DNA of 64,000 nt from assembly GCF_014773385.1 (NCBI RefSeq), contig NZ_JACXAI010000001.1:186001-250000 (forward strand). The letters are read 5' to 3'. Below the pieces are notes generated by a model. It did not search any database and was not told the DNA's origin. It saw only the letters and a list, made by a program, of their open reading frames with translations. Every line of letters begins with the position of its first letter. Within the stretch, counting starts at the first letter, position 1. Position numbers and translations under genes: made by a program. Below, piece by piece: positions 28,447 to 38,444 of this stretch. Origin of the DNA: Metabacillus arenae. Its GTDB lineage: Bacteria > Bacillota > Bacilli > Bacillales > Bacillaceae.

Positions 28447-28863
28447 CTCTTCATTTCCTTTTTGTACGAGACGCAATGCTTTCACACGATGTTCCTCTTC
28501 TTCAAAATATTGAACAAGATCACCTATTCTATCGATTGCATTCCAGCTAATGTGATGTTCAATACCCTCGACATCATTATAAATCTTATCTTCATCTACT
28601 CCGATAATACGCATAAATTGTTCGAGAAGCTCATGGCGATAAACAAGTCTCTTACCAATTTTTTTGCCTTTTGCTGTTAAAACGAGACCTCTGTATTTTT
28701 CATAAACTAAGTATTCGTCTTTATCAAGCTTTTGAACCATTTTTGTAACGGAGGAGGGATGGACAGACAATGCTTCAGCGATATCAGATACCCTGGCATA
28801 GCCCTTATCTTCGATTAATATGTATATTTGTTCAATATAATCTTCCATGCTTGGTGTTGGCAT
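28432..28863 (-). CDS. mntR: Manganese-dependent transcriptional regulator MntR
   Basis: DtxR-family repressor of Mn2+ uptake. It has an N-terminal winged helix ([55 protein letters not shown]) and a metal/dimer domain with [17 protein letters not shown] and [16 protein letters not shown], which hold the Asp/Glu/His ligands. 143 aa, normal for MntR. Confidence 0.96.
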   Translation of the reverse strand: MPTPSMEDYIEQIYILIEDKGYARVSDIAEALSVHPSSVTKMVQKLDKDEYLVYEKYRGLVLTAKGKKIGKRLVYRHELLEQFMRIIGVDEDKIYNDVEGIEHHISWNAIDRIGDLVQYFEEEEHRVKALRLVQKGNEEENMG

Positions 28864-29025
28864 GCGTTCCCCTCCAATGCTTTGCCAATCATAAATTTTA
28901 CCGAGAAATCATTACAAGTGTACAATAGTTTCTTTGAAAAAACAAGCAATGTAAAGGGGTGAGCCTGCAAAGATAAAAGGATATTCATAACCACAAGAAT
29001 AAAAATTCATAATAGATTATGCTAT

Positions 29026-29058
29026 AAGGAAAAGGGTTGGACATTTTTCTCCAACCCT
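29026..29058 (-). terminator. Terminator after nrdJ
   Basis: Stem GGGTTGG/CCAACCC with TTTTCCTT on the minus strand, 13 bp past the nrdJ stop. Confidence 0.85.
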
Positions 29059-29070
29059 TCCTCTGTTATA

Positions 29071-30846
29071 TTAAAGCCCGCACTTCAATTGTGCGCCGCA
29101 GCTTGTACATGTATTACAGCCGCCGATATCTTCAATTGTCCCTTCACGGCATACAGGGCATGTGTTGCCTACTTCATTTCCAATTGTGACGTCTGTAGAA
29201 CGAAGATCACGGATTGTATCTACCAGGACAACTTTGCCTTTTTCCGTTTGACTGGATACTTCTTCAACAGCAGCTTCCTCATCAAACGTGTTTTCTTCCG
29301 CTTTCAGGGTAAGCACCTGAGAGTCCCGGCTTCCGTCAACATAGACAGTCCCGCCTTTTGCTCCCCCTTTGTATAACCGTTCATAAACTTTTTTAACCTG
29401 ATCTACTGTATACCCTTTTGGTGCATTTACAGTTTTGCTGATCGAGCTGTCGATCCAGCGCTGAATAACACATTGTACATCAGCATGTGCCTCTGGGCTT
29501 AAATCCATCGCGGATATAAACCAGCTTGGTAGTTGGTTAGGATCTGCATCTGGGTTACGATCAAGATATTCTTGCACAATATCAGCTTTCACTTCAATGA
29601 ACTTCCCTAAGCGTCCGCTTCTAAAATACGAAAAGGAAAAATACGGTTCAAGACCTGTTGAAACTCCGACCATGGTTCCTGTGCTACCAGTAGGAGCAAC
29701 CGTCAATAAATGAGAGTTACGAATCCCATATTCTTTAATGCCATCACGTATATCTTCAGGCATTTTTTTCATAAAACCTGTCTGTATCATGGCTTCCCGT
29801 AGATGAGCTGTTTCCTCTTCAGACTCCCCATTTAGGAAAGGATAACTTCCTTTTTCTTTTGCAAGTTCGATCGAAGCTCTATATGCTGTTGTTGCGATTG
29901 TTTCGAAAACTTTATCGACCAGCTCATTCCCTTTCTCTGTCCCGTATTCTGTTTCACAATAAATGAGCAGATCGTGAAGACCCATCACACCTAGACCGAC
30001 ACGGCGTTCACCTAATGCTTGCTTTTTATTTTCCGCAAGGAAGTATGGAGTTGCGTCAATAACATTGTCTTGCATTCTTACTCCGACTTCAACAGTTCTT
30101 TTTAACTTCTCAAAGTTTACTTGCTTTGTTTCTTTGTCAGCCATTTCAGCCAGGTTAACTGCAGCTAAATTGCAGACAGAGTACGGTGCGAGCGGCTGCT
30201 CTCCGCAAGGATTGGTTGCAACTACTTTTTGACCATATGCTTTTGCGTTTGTCATGTCATTTGCGTTGTCAATAAAGAAAATACCAGGTTCAGCTGAATA
30301 AGTTGCACAAATATTTATTAAGTTCCAAAGCTCTTTTGCTTTGATCTTTCGGTATGTGCGGACTTTATGGCCAAGCTCTTCCCATTCGCGAACATCGCCA
30401 ACTTTATGCCATTGTTCATTGTAAATTTTCATTTTTTCTTCGTCATAGCTTTCAACGTCTGGGAATCGAAGCTCGTATTCTGAGTTATGATCAACAGCTT
30501 CCATAAAATCTTTTGTCAAACAGACAGAAATATTAGCACCAGTTAAGAATTCAGCATTGTGAACGGTATATGTTCCACCTATTTTTAGCTTTAATTCTGC
30601 TTCTTTAATAATTTTCCCGCTGAATCCACCTGATCCTGGAATGCTTTTATAGTTGACAATTCCTTGATACATTTCAATTTCTTGCTGAGTTAGCGGTGTG
30701 AATTTCAATTTTTCCTCTGCTATTTTACGGATTGTTTCATCTTCTGTATTTTCAATTAAGTATCTTAAGATACGGGGATTTTGCATTTTAGAAATGATGA
30801 ATTCGATGATATCAGGATGCCAATCAGCAAGCATAATCATTTGAGC
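29071..30846 (-). CDS. nrdJ: B12-dependent ribonucleotide reductase NrdJ, exon 2
   Basis: The C-terminal 591 residues of class II ribonucleotide reductase, which makes deoxyribonucleotides with adenosylcobalamin. The exon starts GCTCAAATG (AQMIMLADWHPDIIEFI). It contains the NPCGEQPLAPYSVCNL active-site block, GLGVMGLHDLL, TVAPTGSTGTMVGVSTG, and a C-terminal cysteine-rich tail with CPVC...CNTCTSC and final CGL. Read alone it can only begin at a TTG inside the intron end, with no ribosome site. It rejoins exon 1 (31178-31972) in frame once the intron at 30847-31177 is removed, giving about 856 aa, normal for Bacillus NrdJ. An annotator may see two broken genes here; I see one spliced gene. Confidence 0.93.
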   Translation of the reverse strand, partial: AQMIMLADWHPDIIEFIISKMQNPRILRYLIENTEDETIRKIAEEKLKFTPLTQQEIEMYQGIVNYKSIPGSGGFSGKIIKEAELKLKIGGTYTVHNAEFLTGANISVCLTKDFMEAVDHNSEYELRFPDVESYDEEKMKIYNEQWHKVGDVREWEELGHKVRTYRKIKAKELWNLINICATYSAEPGIFFIDNANDMTNAKAYGQKVVATNPCGEQPLAPYSVCNLAAVNLAEMADKETKQVNFEKLKRTVEVGVRMQDNVIDATPYFLAENKKQALGERRVGLGVMGLHDLLIYCETEYGTEKGNELVDKVFETIATTAYRASIELAKEKGSYPFLNGESEEETAHLREAMIQTGFMKKMPEDIRDGIKEYGIRNSHLLTVAPTGSTGTMVGVSTGLEPYFSFSYFRSGRLGKFIEVKADIVQEYLDRNPDADPNQLPSWFISAMDLSPEAHADVQCVIQRWIDSSISKTVNAPKGYTVDQVKKVYERLYKGGAKGGTVYVDGSRDSQVLTLKAEENTFDEEAAVEEVSSQTEKGKVVLVDTIRDLRSTDVTIGNEVGNTCPVCREGTIEDIGGCNTCTSCGAQLKCGL

Positions 30847-31177
30847 CAAATAATGTTACGTTGATTCGTTAGATCAACTCTCTATGTCACCACAGAGTTC
30901 AGACCATATCTCACACGGTACCCGTGCCCCCGCACTTCGGAATCACTTGATCCCTACTCTACTTCCTTCCGTTTTAAAAACGTGGTTTCGATGGTCGTTG
31001 AACCTTTTCCTTATTCTAATGAAGAACTTAGGAACTTGGCTGCTGATTGTCTTTGTCTACTCACCGTTTTTCAAACCATACGTATGCTGTTTCCAGCTCC
31101 GCTTTGGCAGATAAGCCATCTAAAGACTTCCCAGCAATTCACGGGGATTTATGTCGACGGGCACTCTAAATGACCAT
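30847..31177 (-). ncRNA. Group I intron in nrdJ (331 nt, no ORF)
   Basis: Removing this stretch restores ...GGSRRG|AQMIML..., the continuous NrdJ sequence. Exon 1 ends in U and the intron ends in G, as group I splicing needs. P7 is visible: GACCAU in GGTTCAACGACCATCG (R, about 31004-30987) pairs perfectly with AUGGUC in GAGATATGGTCTGAAC (S, 30912-30897). P1: the exon end CGGCG-C-GGU pairs with the guide GTGCCCGTCG at 31164-31155, leaving a U-G wobble at the splice site and one bulged C. AATTGCTGGGAAGT and GCAGCCAAGTTCC fit P and Q. It has no homing-endonuclease gene; short frames inside are fortuitous. Confidence 0.93.
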
Positions 31178-31972
31178 ACCGCGCCGTGAACCACCCTGCT
31201 CAACAAGATGGGTCAATTTAGCTATATCATCTAACCAGGAGACAGATCCTGATGATTTTCCGTTCACACCACGTGCCAAAGTGTTACGAGGACGAAGGGT
31301 TGAACCGTTTGTTCCGACGCCTCCGCCACGGCTCATAATTTCCATGACTTGTTTACGGTGCTCGGAAATTCCTTCTCGCGAGTCCTGCACAAATGGCATT
31401 ACATAGCAGTTAAAGTATGTAACATCGGTTTCTGCGCCAGCACCATATAAGACACGTCCAGCTGGAATAAAGTTTAGGTTAACAAGTTCTTGGTAAAACT
31501 TTCCAAACCATTCTTTCCGTTTCTCTCTAGTAGTTTCAACAGATGCTAAACCTGTTGCATTACGTTTGGCAATTTGTTCATAATAGATCTCCAGTGGTTT
31601 TTCAATTACATCCAGGGATCGTTTGACAATACCGCTCTCTGTTTCTTCGGGCTTATCCAAAGCATGTTTATACTCTTCTTCCACTAGTACTTTTGCTGTT
31701 TTCTCTTCCCAGTTTATTTCTGTAATATATCCAAGGCCCCTGGCTGGGAATTTCGGATCCTCTTTCACAGTTAAAACGACAAAATCGCCAACAGACAAAG
31801 TAATTTTCTCCGTATCCTTGAAGGTATAGCGATCAAGCATAACAAGACGTGAAACCCCTTTATGGGTAATCTTCATGTCTTCAGTAATTGGATGAACCTG
31901 CGGGAAAACTGAGATATCTTTATTAAGCTTCTCAATATCCCATTTCATCCTTTCCGAAAACGCAACACTCAT
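31178..31972 (-). CDS. nrdJ: B12-dependent ribonucleotide reductase NrdJ, exon 1
   Basis: The N-terminal 265 residues of NrdJ. They hold the active-site cysteine in TYFNCYVMPFVQDS (about residue 190) and the glycine-rich ISEHRKQVMEIMSRGGGVGTNGSTLRPR substrate-site block, ending THLVEQGGSRRG. Unspliced, the frame would run three codons into the intron (MVI) and stop. GGAG lies before the ATG. Two NrdR-box-like palindromes lie about 85-125 bp upstream. See exon 2 (29071-30846) for the rest. Confidence 0.93.
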
Positions 31973-32051
31973 TGTAACAACTCCTTAGTGCTCTATATCT
32001 TTAATTACTTTTAAAAGATTATCATACTAGAGTTGTAAAATCAACGAAATA

Positions 32052-32100
32052 CAACTATATATAGTAGTTCGTTTTTGGCAAGTAATACTATATATTGATA
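32052..32100 (-). promoter_or_regulatory. Two NrdR-box-like palindromes over the nrdJ promoter
   Basis: CTATATATAG (32055-32064) and CTATATATTG (32088-32097) match the NrdR box core CWATATATWG, 33 bp apart, about three helical turns, as tandem NrdR boxes usually are. On the minus strand TTGCCA (32081-32076) and TATAGT (32059-32054), 16 bp apart, form a likely promoter, with one box on its -10 and the other just upstream of its -35. NrdR represses ribonucleotide reductase genes in many bacteria. Confidence 0.72.
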
Positions 32101-32344
32101 TCGAGTCCATTCTTTATTATTTTGTCAAATTTAAAAGTAACTAATTGTATGAGAAACAATAAGAGAATGAAAGGAAATCGGGAGAAAAGACGATTTATGA
32201 AGAAATTTGTCAGTTGCAAAAGTCCTAGAGAATATGACACAGAAAACATTTCGCACAAAAAATTTTCTTTAAATATAGAACAAATGTTCTTGTTTGTCAA
32301 TACAAAAAAGCAGCTATTTTTAAACGGGTTTTATAAAAGACCAC
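32101..32344. other. AT-rich gap between lipM and nrdJ
   Basis: Nothing supported. Frames of 70-96 codons on both strands lack family features and ribosome sites. Confidence 0.5.
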
Positions 32345-32380
32345 GAAAAAGAAGCCTAATTCATACCCGAATTAAACTTC
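32345..32380 (-). terminator. Terminator downstream of lipM
   Basis: An imperfect stem GAAGTTTAATTC/GAATTAGGCTTC followed by TTTTTCG on the minus strand, about 40 bp past the lipM stop. Confidence 0.65.
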
Positions 32381-32420
32381 TATAATTATTACTTTTACAA
32401 TTTTGTTCTTTTCCATTCGC

Positions 32421-33257
32421 TTATCTTTTATAATTCCATTCATCTGTTGCATATTTAACCATTGCTATATCTTCTACCTGTTGTCTTTCTTCGGATGATA
32501 ATTCATATGGCTCTAACTCAATGTTCAACCCTTTTTCAAAACCTTCTTTAAAGGCTGCTTTCGCTTCCTCCATCGAAACCGGTTCGGCTCTTAGGGCATT
32601 AACCGCTACTGCTTTGTTTTTAAAGTTTCTCTGCATTCTTTCCCTTACACGATCGCTCGGATATTTAAAGAGGTCAAACAGCATATTTTCATCAATATCG
32701 AGCAGGATAGAACCATGCTGCAGGATGACCCCTTTTTGGCGTGTTTGTGCACTGCCTGCTACTTTTCTACCCTCAACAACCAGTTCATACCATGATGGAG
32801 CATCAAAGCATACAGCTGAACGCGGGTTCTTTAAACCTTGTTTTTCTTCTTCAGAACGGGGAACAGCAAAATACGCATCCAACCCTAATTTTCTAAATCC
32901 CTCGAGAATTCCTTCCGAAATAACTCTATATGCTTCTGTTACCGTTTGAGGCATTTCTGGGTGCTCTTCACTTACGATCACACTGTATGTAAGTTCTTTG
33001 TCATGAAGGACCCCGCGTCCGCCAGTTGGTCTGCGGACAAAGCCCAGCCCATATTTTTTCACAGCTTCCATATTGATTTCTTTATCTGCTTTTTGAAAAT
33101 ATCCTATCGAAAGAGTTGCTGGATTCCAACCATAAAACCGAATTGTCGGCGGTATCTTCCCTTCACTATGCCATTCCAATAGGGCCTCATCAAGCGCCAT
33201 ATTGTAAGCTGGAGAAGCATTTCCAGAATCGATGTACTTCCATTTTTCTATTGTCAT
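32421..33257 (-). CDS. lipM: Octanoyltransferase LipM
   Basis: Transfers octanoate from ACP to GcvH in the Bacillus lipoate route. BPL/LplA fold: [85 protein letters not shown] contains the catalytic Cys expected for LipM. 278 aa. Its place beside the gcv genes fits, since lipoylated GcvH works with GcvPA/PB/T. Confidence 0.93.
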   Translation of the reverse strand: MTIEKWKYIDSGNASPAYNMALDEALLEWHSEGKIPPTIRFYGWNPATLSIGYFQKADKEINMEAVKKYGLGFVRRPTGGRGVLHDKELTYSVIVSEEHPEMPQTVTEAYRVISEGILEGFRKLGLDAYFAVPRSEEEKQGLKNPRSAVCFDAPSWYELVVEGRKVAGSAQTRQKGVILQHGSILLDIDENMLFDLFKYPSDRVRERMQRNFKNKAVAVNALRAEPVSMEEAKAAFKEGFEKGLNIELEPYELSSEERQQVEDIAMVKYATDEWNYKR

Positions 33258-33440
33258 AGATCATACCCTCTTTTTAAACGTTTTACACACTACATTTCAG
33301 TCTATCAAAAGTCTGAGAAATAGAAAATAAATGAGTCCTTAGCTAATGACTTTTTAACAAAGCTTTTATATAATTATCTTTGTCGATTTGTCTAAGTTCA
33401 CTTGAACTTTCAATATAAATCTAGAAGGAGTCGAATTAGA

Positions 33441-33827
33441 TTGTCACCAACATTTATTGTGCTTTACATTATTTTAGGGGCCATAATTGCTTATTCACTG
33501 TTCAATTTTTTTAATCAACGCCGAATTATGAAAACTTTAACAGAAGATGATTTCAGGGCAGGCTATAGAAAGGCTCAATTAATTGATGTTCGGGAGCCAA
33601 ACGAATATGAAGGCGGTCACATCTTAGGCGCCCGGAATATACCCCTATCTCAAATGAAACAGCGGCATAAAGAAATTCGACCTGATAAGCCTGTTTATCT
33701 TTATTGCCAAAACACTGTAAGAAGCGGCAGAGCCGCTCAGCTTCTTCGCAAAAAAGGTGTTCAAGATTTATATACCTTAAAAGGCGGTTACAAACAGTGG
33801 ACTGGAAAAATTAAGACAAAAAAATAA
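33441..33827 (+). CDS. yqhL: Rhodanese-like membrane-anchored protein YqhL
   Basis: An N-terminal membrane helix (FIVLYIILGAIIAYSLF) and a rhodanese domain with IDVREPNEYEGGHILGARNIPL and the active loop YCQNTVRSGRAA (Cys present). The frame opens at 33402. I choose TTG at 33441 (128 aa), since AAGGAG lies about 10 nt before it and the length then agrees with B. subtilis YqhL. Confidence 0.88.
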   Translation: MSPTFIVLYIILGAIIAYSLFNFFNQRRIMKTLTEDDFRAGYRKAQLIDVREPNEYEGGHILGARNIPLSQMKQRHKEIRPDKPVYLYCQNTVRSGRAAQLLRKKGVQDLYTLKGGYKQWTGKIKTKK

Positions 33828-33835
33828 CATTTTGA

Positions 33836-33862
33836 CTGTTCCTGGATGGGAACAGTTTTTTA
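33836..33862 (+). terminator. Terminator after yqhL
   Basis: CTGTTCC-TGGAT-GGGAACAG followed by TTTTTTAA on the + strand. Confidence 0.88.
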
Positions 33863-33884
33863 ATTTGTTAGAAGGTATAAAATT

Positions 33885-33935
33885 TTGACCTGCTGCAGAC
33901 CCTCAGCATCGCGCTCCAGCTTGGACATAGGCTGT
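33885..33935. repeat. Family A repeat fragment (reverse)
   Basis: GCGCTCCAGCTTGGACAT is close to the reverse complement of the GCTGGAGCGC end of family A elements. Only the end is recognisable. Confidence 0.4.
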
Positions 33936-33966
33936 AATCAGAATAACCACTCAACGATCTATTTTT

Positions 33967-34002
33967 AACAAAAAGGGTTCGCCGGAAAAATTGGCGAACC
34001 CT
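33967..34002 (-). terminator. Terminator of gcvT-gcvPA-gcvPB
   Basis: GGGTTCGCC/GGCGAACCC followed by TTTTTGTT on the minus strand, about 100 bp past gcvPB. Confidence 0.85.
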
Positions 34003-34101
34003 TATCATTGCTAAGGAAGTTATCAATTACTTGCCTTAATCCTTTATCTCATACGGTTCAGTCCTGCGTCTGCTATGCCGGCACCCTGTGAGCTTTTGCT
34101 C

Positions 34102-35568
34102 TTATCCTTTTTGGTATCGTAAGATCGGTTTGCGGGCAGCTGTTGTTTCATCCAATCGTTTAAGAACAGTTGTATGCGGAGCTTCTTGAACGATTTCAGG
34201 ATTATCCTCTGCTTCTTTTGCAATTTGGATCATGGCATTAATGAATTCATCTAATGTTTCTTTTGATTCTGTTTCAGTAGGCTCTATCATGATACACTCT
34301 TCAACATTTAAGGGGAAGTAGATTGTTGGCGGATGATAGCCGAAGTCCAACAGTCTTTTAGCAATATCTAACGTACGAACGCCTAATTTCTTTTGACGCT
34401 TTCCAGATAGAACAAACTCATGCTTGCAATGCTTGTCAAATGGCAAATCAAAGTATGGTGCCAGCCTGCGCATCATGTAATTAGCATTTAATACGGCAAA
34501 TTCTGTCACAGCTTTTAATCCATCAGGGCCCATCGTCCGAATATACGTATAAGCACGCACATTAATTCCGAAATTTCCGTAGAAAGGCTTCACTCGGCCA
34601 ATCGCTTGCGGGCGGTCATAATCAAACTGATATTCTCCGTCACGTTTCATTAAAACCGGCTTCGGTAAATATGAAATTAAATCTGCTTTAACACCTACTG
34701 GACCTGAGCCTGGTCCACCGCCGCCGTGAGGACCTGTAAAGGTTTTATGAAGATTTAAGTGGACAACATCAAAGCCCATATCTCCAGGACGTGCTTTACT
34801 TAATACTGCATTTAAGTTGGCACCATCATAGTATAGCTTTCCGCCTGCACTATGAACTATTTCAGCCATTTCCAAAATATGCTCTTCGAAAAGTCCAAGT
34901 GTATTAGGGTTTGTCAACATTAAAGCCGCAGTATTTTCATCAACCACTTTTCTTAAATCATCTAAATCTACTAAGCCTTGATCATCAGATTTAACCGTGA
35001 CAGTTTCAAAGCCAGCTACTGTTGCTGATGCTGGATTTGTTCCATGAGCAGAATCCGGAACGATTACTTTCGTCCGATTCGTATCTCCGTTTGCTTCATG
35101 AAAAGCACGAATCATCATCAGACCTGTCCATTCTCCATGGGCTCCTGCCGCAGGCTGAAGGGTTACTTCGTCCATCCCTGTTATTTCTTTTAAGTGCTCC
35201 TGCAAATCATATAACAATTCCATAGCACCTTGAACTGTGCTTTCGTCTTGGAGGGGGTGAATATGGGCAAACCCAGGGATTCGTGCGATATTTTCATTGA
35301 TTTTTGGATTATATTTCATTGTACAAGATCCTAATGGATAGAATCCTGAATCAACACCATGATTGCGTTTTGATAAAGCTGTATAGTGACGCATAATATC
35401 AAGCTCTGAAACCTCTGGTAATTCAGGTTCCTCTATACGAATATAATCAGAAGACAAAAACTCTTCTAAAGCAATCTCTGGTACATCATTTTCGGGTAAG
35501 CTGTATCCTACACGTCCAGGTTTCGTTAATTCGAAGATTAATGCTTGATCTTGATTACTCATGGCCAT
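34102..35568 (-). CDS. gcvPB: Glycine dehydrogenase (decarboxylating) subunit 2
   Basis: The PLP-binding half of P-protein in the glycine cleavage system. The lysine motif is [24 protein letters not shown]. Also visible are [25 protein letters not shown] and [21 protein letters not shown]. 488 aa; overlaps gcvPA by 14 bp. Confidence 0.97.
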   Translation of the reverse strand: MAMSNQDQALIFELTKPGRVGYSLPENDVPEIALEEFLSSDYIRIEEPELPEVSELDIMRHYTALSKRNHGVDSGFYPLGSCTMKYNPKINENIARIPGFAHIHPLQDESTVQGAMELLYDLQEHLKEITGMDEVTLQPAAGAHGEWTGLMMIRAFHEANGDTNRTKVIVPDSAHGTNPASATVAGFETVTVKSDDQGLVDLDDLRKVVDENTAALMLTNPNTLGLFEEHILEMAEIVHSAGGKLYYDGANLNAVLSKARPGDMGFDVVHLNLHKTFTGPHGGGGPGSGPVGVKADLISYLPKPVLMKRDGEYQFDYDRPQAIGRVKPFYGNFGINVRAYTYIRTMGPDGLKAVTEFAVLNANYMMRRLAPYFDLPFDKHCKHEFVLSGKRQKKLGVRTLDIAKRLLDFGYHPPTIYFPLNVEECIMIEPTETESKETLDEFINAMIQIAKEAEDNPEIVQEAPHTTVLKRLDETTAARKPILRYQKG

Positions 35569-36901
35569 CCCCCAATTCTCTCACAAGTGTGTCAATTTCC
35601 TCTTTTGTACGAAGCTCTGTTACAGCAACAAGCATGTGATCTTCAAGTGTTGGGTTACTTTGACCAAGGTCATAACCGCCTATCAGCCCTTTTTCAAGCA
35701 GCTGTAAATTGACTTCTTTAACAGGCTTATTCAGCTTAATGACAAATTCATTAAAGATAGGTCCCTCAAATGGAACTTCAATACCTGCTGCCTTAAAAGC
35801 ATTCCGAGCATAGTTTGCTTTTTGGATGTTTTGATAAGCGATCTCTTTTACACCTTTTTTTCCGAGAGCCGTCATCGCAACAGATGCAGCCAATGCATTT
35901 AAAGCCTGGTTTGAACAAATGTTAGATGTCGCTTTATCACGGCGAATATGCTGTTCACGAGCTTGCAGCGTTAAAACAAATCCACGTTTTCCCTCTTCAT
36001 CTGTCGTTTGACCGACAAGACGCCCAGGTACTTTACGCATAAGTTTATTTGTTACTGAAAAATAGCCACAGTGCGGGCCGCCGAACGCTGCAGGAATTCC
36101 AAAGACTTGAGCATCTCCGACAACAATATCTGCACCGAATTTTCCAGGTGGTGTCAATACCCCTAAAGCCAGCGGGTTAGAGGAAACAATAAATAAACTT
36201 TTCCCAGTATGGGCGATCGGCTCAATTTCTTTTAGCTTTTCGACCTGACCATAGAAATTTGGATATTGCACCATGACAGCCGCAACATCTTCATTCATTT
36301 CCGTCTTCAAAGCTTCTATATCTGTCTCTCCATTTTTAACTGGAATTTCAACAACTTCAATATATTGCCCTTTTGCATATGTTTTTAACACATCAAGAGA
36401 TTCCGGATGAACAGCACCTGAAACTAGAATTTTTTTCTTTTTTGTATGCCCTGCAGCCAGCATGGCAGCTTCTGCAAAAGAAGTACCGCCATCATACATA
36501 GAAGAGTTAGCAATATCCATTCCTGTCAATTCACATATCATCGTTTGAAATTCAAAGATCGCCTGCAGCTCTCCTTGAGAAATTTCTGGCTGATAGGGTG
36601 TATAAGCTGTGTAAAATTCAGAACGAGAAATAACATGGTCCACTATTACCGGCATATAGTGGTCATAAACACCTGCCCCTAAAAAAGATGCATATTGTCT
36701 TAAATCTTTATTCTTTGCAGCTAATCGAGAAAGCTCCTTTGTTAATTCAGTTTCCGATTTCGCTTTTTTAATGTTGTACTCACCTTGAAAACGAACACTT
36801 TCAGGTATATCAGAAAATAGATCATCCATTGACTCCACACCAATAGCTTTTAACATTTCCTGCTTGTCTTGGTCTGTCATCGGTAAATAACGATGCTTCA
36901 T
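35555..36901 (-). CDS. gcvPA: Glycine dehydrogenase (decarboxylating) subunit 1
   Basis: Partner subunit of GcvPB; together they decarboxylate glycine and pass the aminomethyl group to lipoyl-GcvH. Typical blocks are [58 protein letters not shown] and [15 protein letters not shown]. 448 aa; follows gcvT by 27 bp. Confidence 0.97.
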   Translation of the reverse strand: MKHRYLPMTDQDKQEMLKAIGVESMDDLFSDIPESVRFQGEYNIKKAKSETELTKELSRLAAKNKDLRQYASFLGAGVYDHYMPVIVDHVISRSEFYTAYTPYQPEISQGELQAIFEFQTMICELTGMDIANSSMYDGGTSFAEAAMLAAGHTKKKKILVSGAVHPESLDVLKTYAKGQYIEVVEIPVKNGETDIEALKTEMNEDVAAVMVQYPNFYGQVEKLKEIEPIAHTGKSLFIVSSNPLALGVLTPPGKFGADIVVGDAQVFGIPAAFGGPHCGYFSVTNKLMRKVPGRLVGQTTDEEGKRGFVLTLQAREQHIRRDKATSNICSNQALNALAASVAMTALGKKGVKEIAYQNIQKANYARNAFKAAGIEVPFEGPIFNEFVIKLNKPVKEVNLQLLEKGLIGGYDLGQSNPTLEDHMLVAVTELRTKEEIDTLVRELGDGHE

Positions 36902-36928
36902 GGCTTTATCCCCCTCTTAGTTGTGGTT

Positions 36929-38032
36929 TTATTTTTTCGGTCGTTTATAAAATGGAGTTGCAGTTACAACAGCCTTCACTTTCTTTTTGCGAACTTGTAC
37001 ATCAACTTCTGTGCCAAGCTCAGTCAATTCTTTTGGCAGCAGAGCTAATCCTACATTCTTCTTTAAAGTTGGGGACTGTGTGCCTGTTGTCACTTCTCCA
37101 ACCAACTTATCATTGAAATAAACCTCATACCCATGACGTGGAATTCCCTTTTCCACCATTTCAATTCCAACGACTTTACGGGTCGGACCGTTTTCCTTCT
37201 GCTGTTTTAGCACATCTTTTCCAATGAAATCCACGTCTTTATCTGGCTTCACGGCAAAACCAATTCCTGCTTCAATCGGGGTAATATCTTTAGATAGCTC
37301 TTGCCCATATAACGGCAAGTTCGCTTCAAACCGCAATGTATCGCGAGCTCCAAGTCCGCAAGGCAATACGCCATCCTCTGTCCCTGCTTCTAAAATTCCA
37401 TTCCAGACAGTTATCGCTTGATCTGATGAGCAATAAAGCTCAAAACCATTTTCCCCTGTATAGCCTGTTCTTGACACGAGAACTGGAACACCTAAAATGT
37501 CAACATTGTCTTTAAATTTAAAAAACTTAATTTCTGACAAATCAGTCGAGGTTAAGGTTTGTAACACTTTCTCAGCTAGAGGACCTTGGAGAGCGAGCTG
37601 GGCGATTTCAGGCGAAACATTCTTCACTTTAACATCGCCGCTTGCATGCTGCTGTAACCAGTCCACATCTTTTTCAATGTTAGAAGCATTGATAACTAAC
37701 AAATAATCATGGTCCGCTTTTTTATAAACTAATAGATCATCGACTGTTCCGCCGTTTTCATAGCACATCGCGGTATATTGTGCACCGCCGTCTTTTAATT
37801 TCGAAATATCATTCGTCATCATTTTTTGTAAATAATGCAGACTTTCTGTGCCTTTGACTTCTACCTCTCCCATATGGGAAACATCAAAAAGTCCCGCTCT
37901 TGTCCGAACTGCTTCATGCTCATCTTTAATAGAAGAAAACTGAACCGGTAAATCCCATCCGCCAAAATCAATTGTTTTTGCTCCAAAGTCTTTATACACA
38001 TCAAATAAAGGGGTTCTTTTTAATTCACTCAT
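36929..38032 (-). CDS. gcvT: Aminomethyltransferase (glycine cleavage T protein)
   Basis: Releases ammonia and forms 5,10-methylene-THF. The N-terminal folate-binding part has [48 protein letters not shown] and [18 protein letters not shown] follow. 367 aa from the ATG at 38032, with GGAGG 7 nt upstream; the longer frame from 38050 adds six non-family residues. First gene of the gcv operon. The glycine riboswitch lies about 400 bp upstream. Confidence 0.97.
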   Translation of the reverse strand: MSELKRTPLFDVYKDFGAKTIDFGGWDLPVQFSSIKDEHEAVRTRAGLFDVSHMGEVEVKGTESLHYLQKMMTNDISKLKDGGAQYTAMCYENGGTVDDLLVYKKADHDYLLVINASNIEKDVDWLQQHASGDVKVKNVSPEIAQLALQGPLAEKVLQTLTSTDLSEIKFFKFKDNVDILGVPVLVSRTGYTGENGFELYCSSDQAITVWNGILEAGTEDGVLPCGLGARDTLRFEANLPLYGQELSKDITPIEAGIGFAVKPDKDVDFIGKDVLKQQKENGPTRKVVGIEMVEKGIPRHGYEVYFNDKLVGEVTTGTQSPTLKKNVGLALLPKELTELGTEVDVQVRKKKVKAVVTATPFYKRPKK

Positions 38033-38184
38033 TGATCTACCTCCAAACAAATTGGGAAATTAGAAAAGCATTGACTAGCGAGCTGATAGTTGTTCATTCA
38101 TCTTTTTGACAGATTGCCATATGTCTCGCTCTCAGCATGACATCAACAGTCACTTGATATACAAACTTTTTAATCTTTTGTAAC

Positions 38185-38370
38185 TAGAACGAAAAGCTCA
38201 GGGGCCCTAGTCCTTCGGAGACAAGCATTCGAGCGAGCCGGCAGAAAGTTGTTCTTTAACCTTTTTGACGGATTGGCTTATGACCTAAGAGCCAATGGCG
38301 CCTGGCCTGCAATGACGTCCTGTGCGCCTGCATTGGACAATGATAACTAACTATCATGCGTTAATACTTT
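38185..38370. repeat. REP/MITE-like element, family A copy in gcvT leader
   Basis: Shares AGCCGGC, TTCTTTAACCTTTTTGACGG, ATTGGCTTATGACCTAAGAG and AATGGCGCCTGG with copy 1 (1494-1640). The end is longer (GACGTCCTGTGCGCCTGCAT...TGGACAA). It sits between the riboswitch terminator and gcvT, so it lies inside the gcv leader. Confidence 0.78.
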
Positions 38371-38395
38371 ACTCTACTGAAACTTTTTGTAACCA

Positions 38396-38444
38396 CAAAA
38401 AAGGACAGAGCCCTCCCCTAGTTTCCTAGTGAAGTCTCTGTCCT
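38396..38444 (-). terminator. Terminator of the glycine riboswitch leader
   Basis: AGGACAGAG/CTCTGTCCT with a long internal loop, followed by TTTTTT on the minus strand. The AGGACAGAG arm directly follows the 3' strand of the second aptamer P1, as in Bacillus glycine riboswitches where it acts as expression platform. Confidence 0.82.

Noticed and set aside
30884-31173. Plus-strand frames of 63-76 codons inside the nrdJ intron
   Set aside because: They run antisense through the intron core, lack ribosome sites and show no homing-endonuclease motif.
29071-31972. nrdJ as a frameshifted pseudogene or two genes
   Set aside because: Removing the 331-nt insert restores the exact protein junction, and the insert has group I core pairings and correct splice-site bases.
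32095-32385. 96-codon plus frame between lipM and nrdJ
   Set aside because: AT-rich, no ribosome site; it begins inside the NrdR-box region and ends in the lipM terminator.
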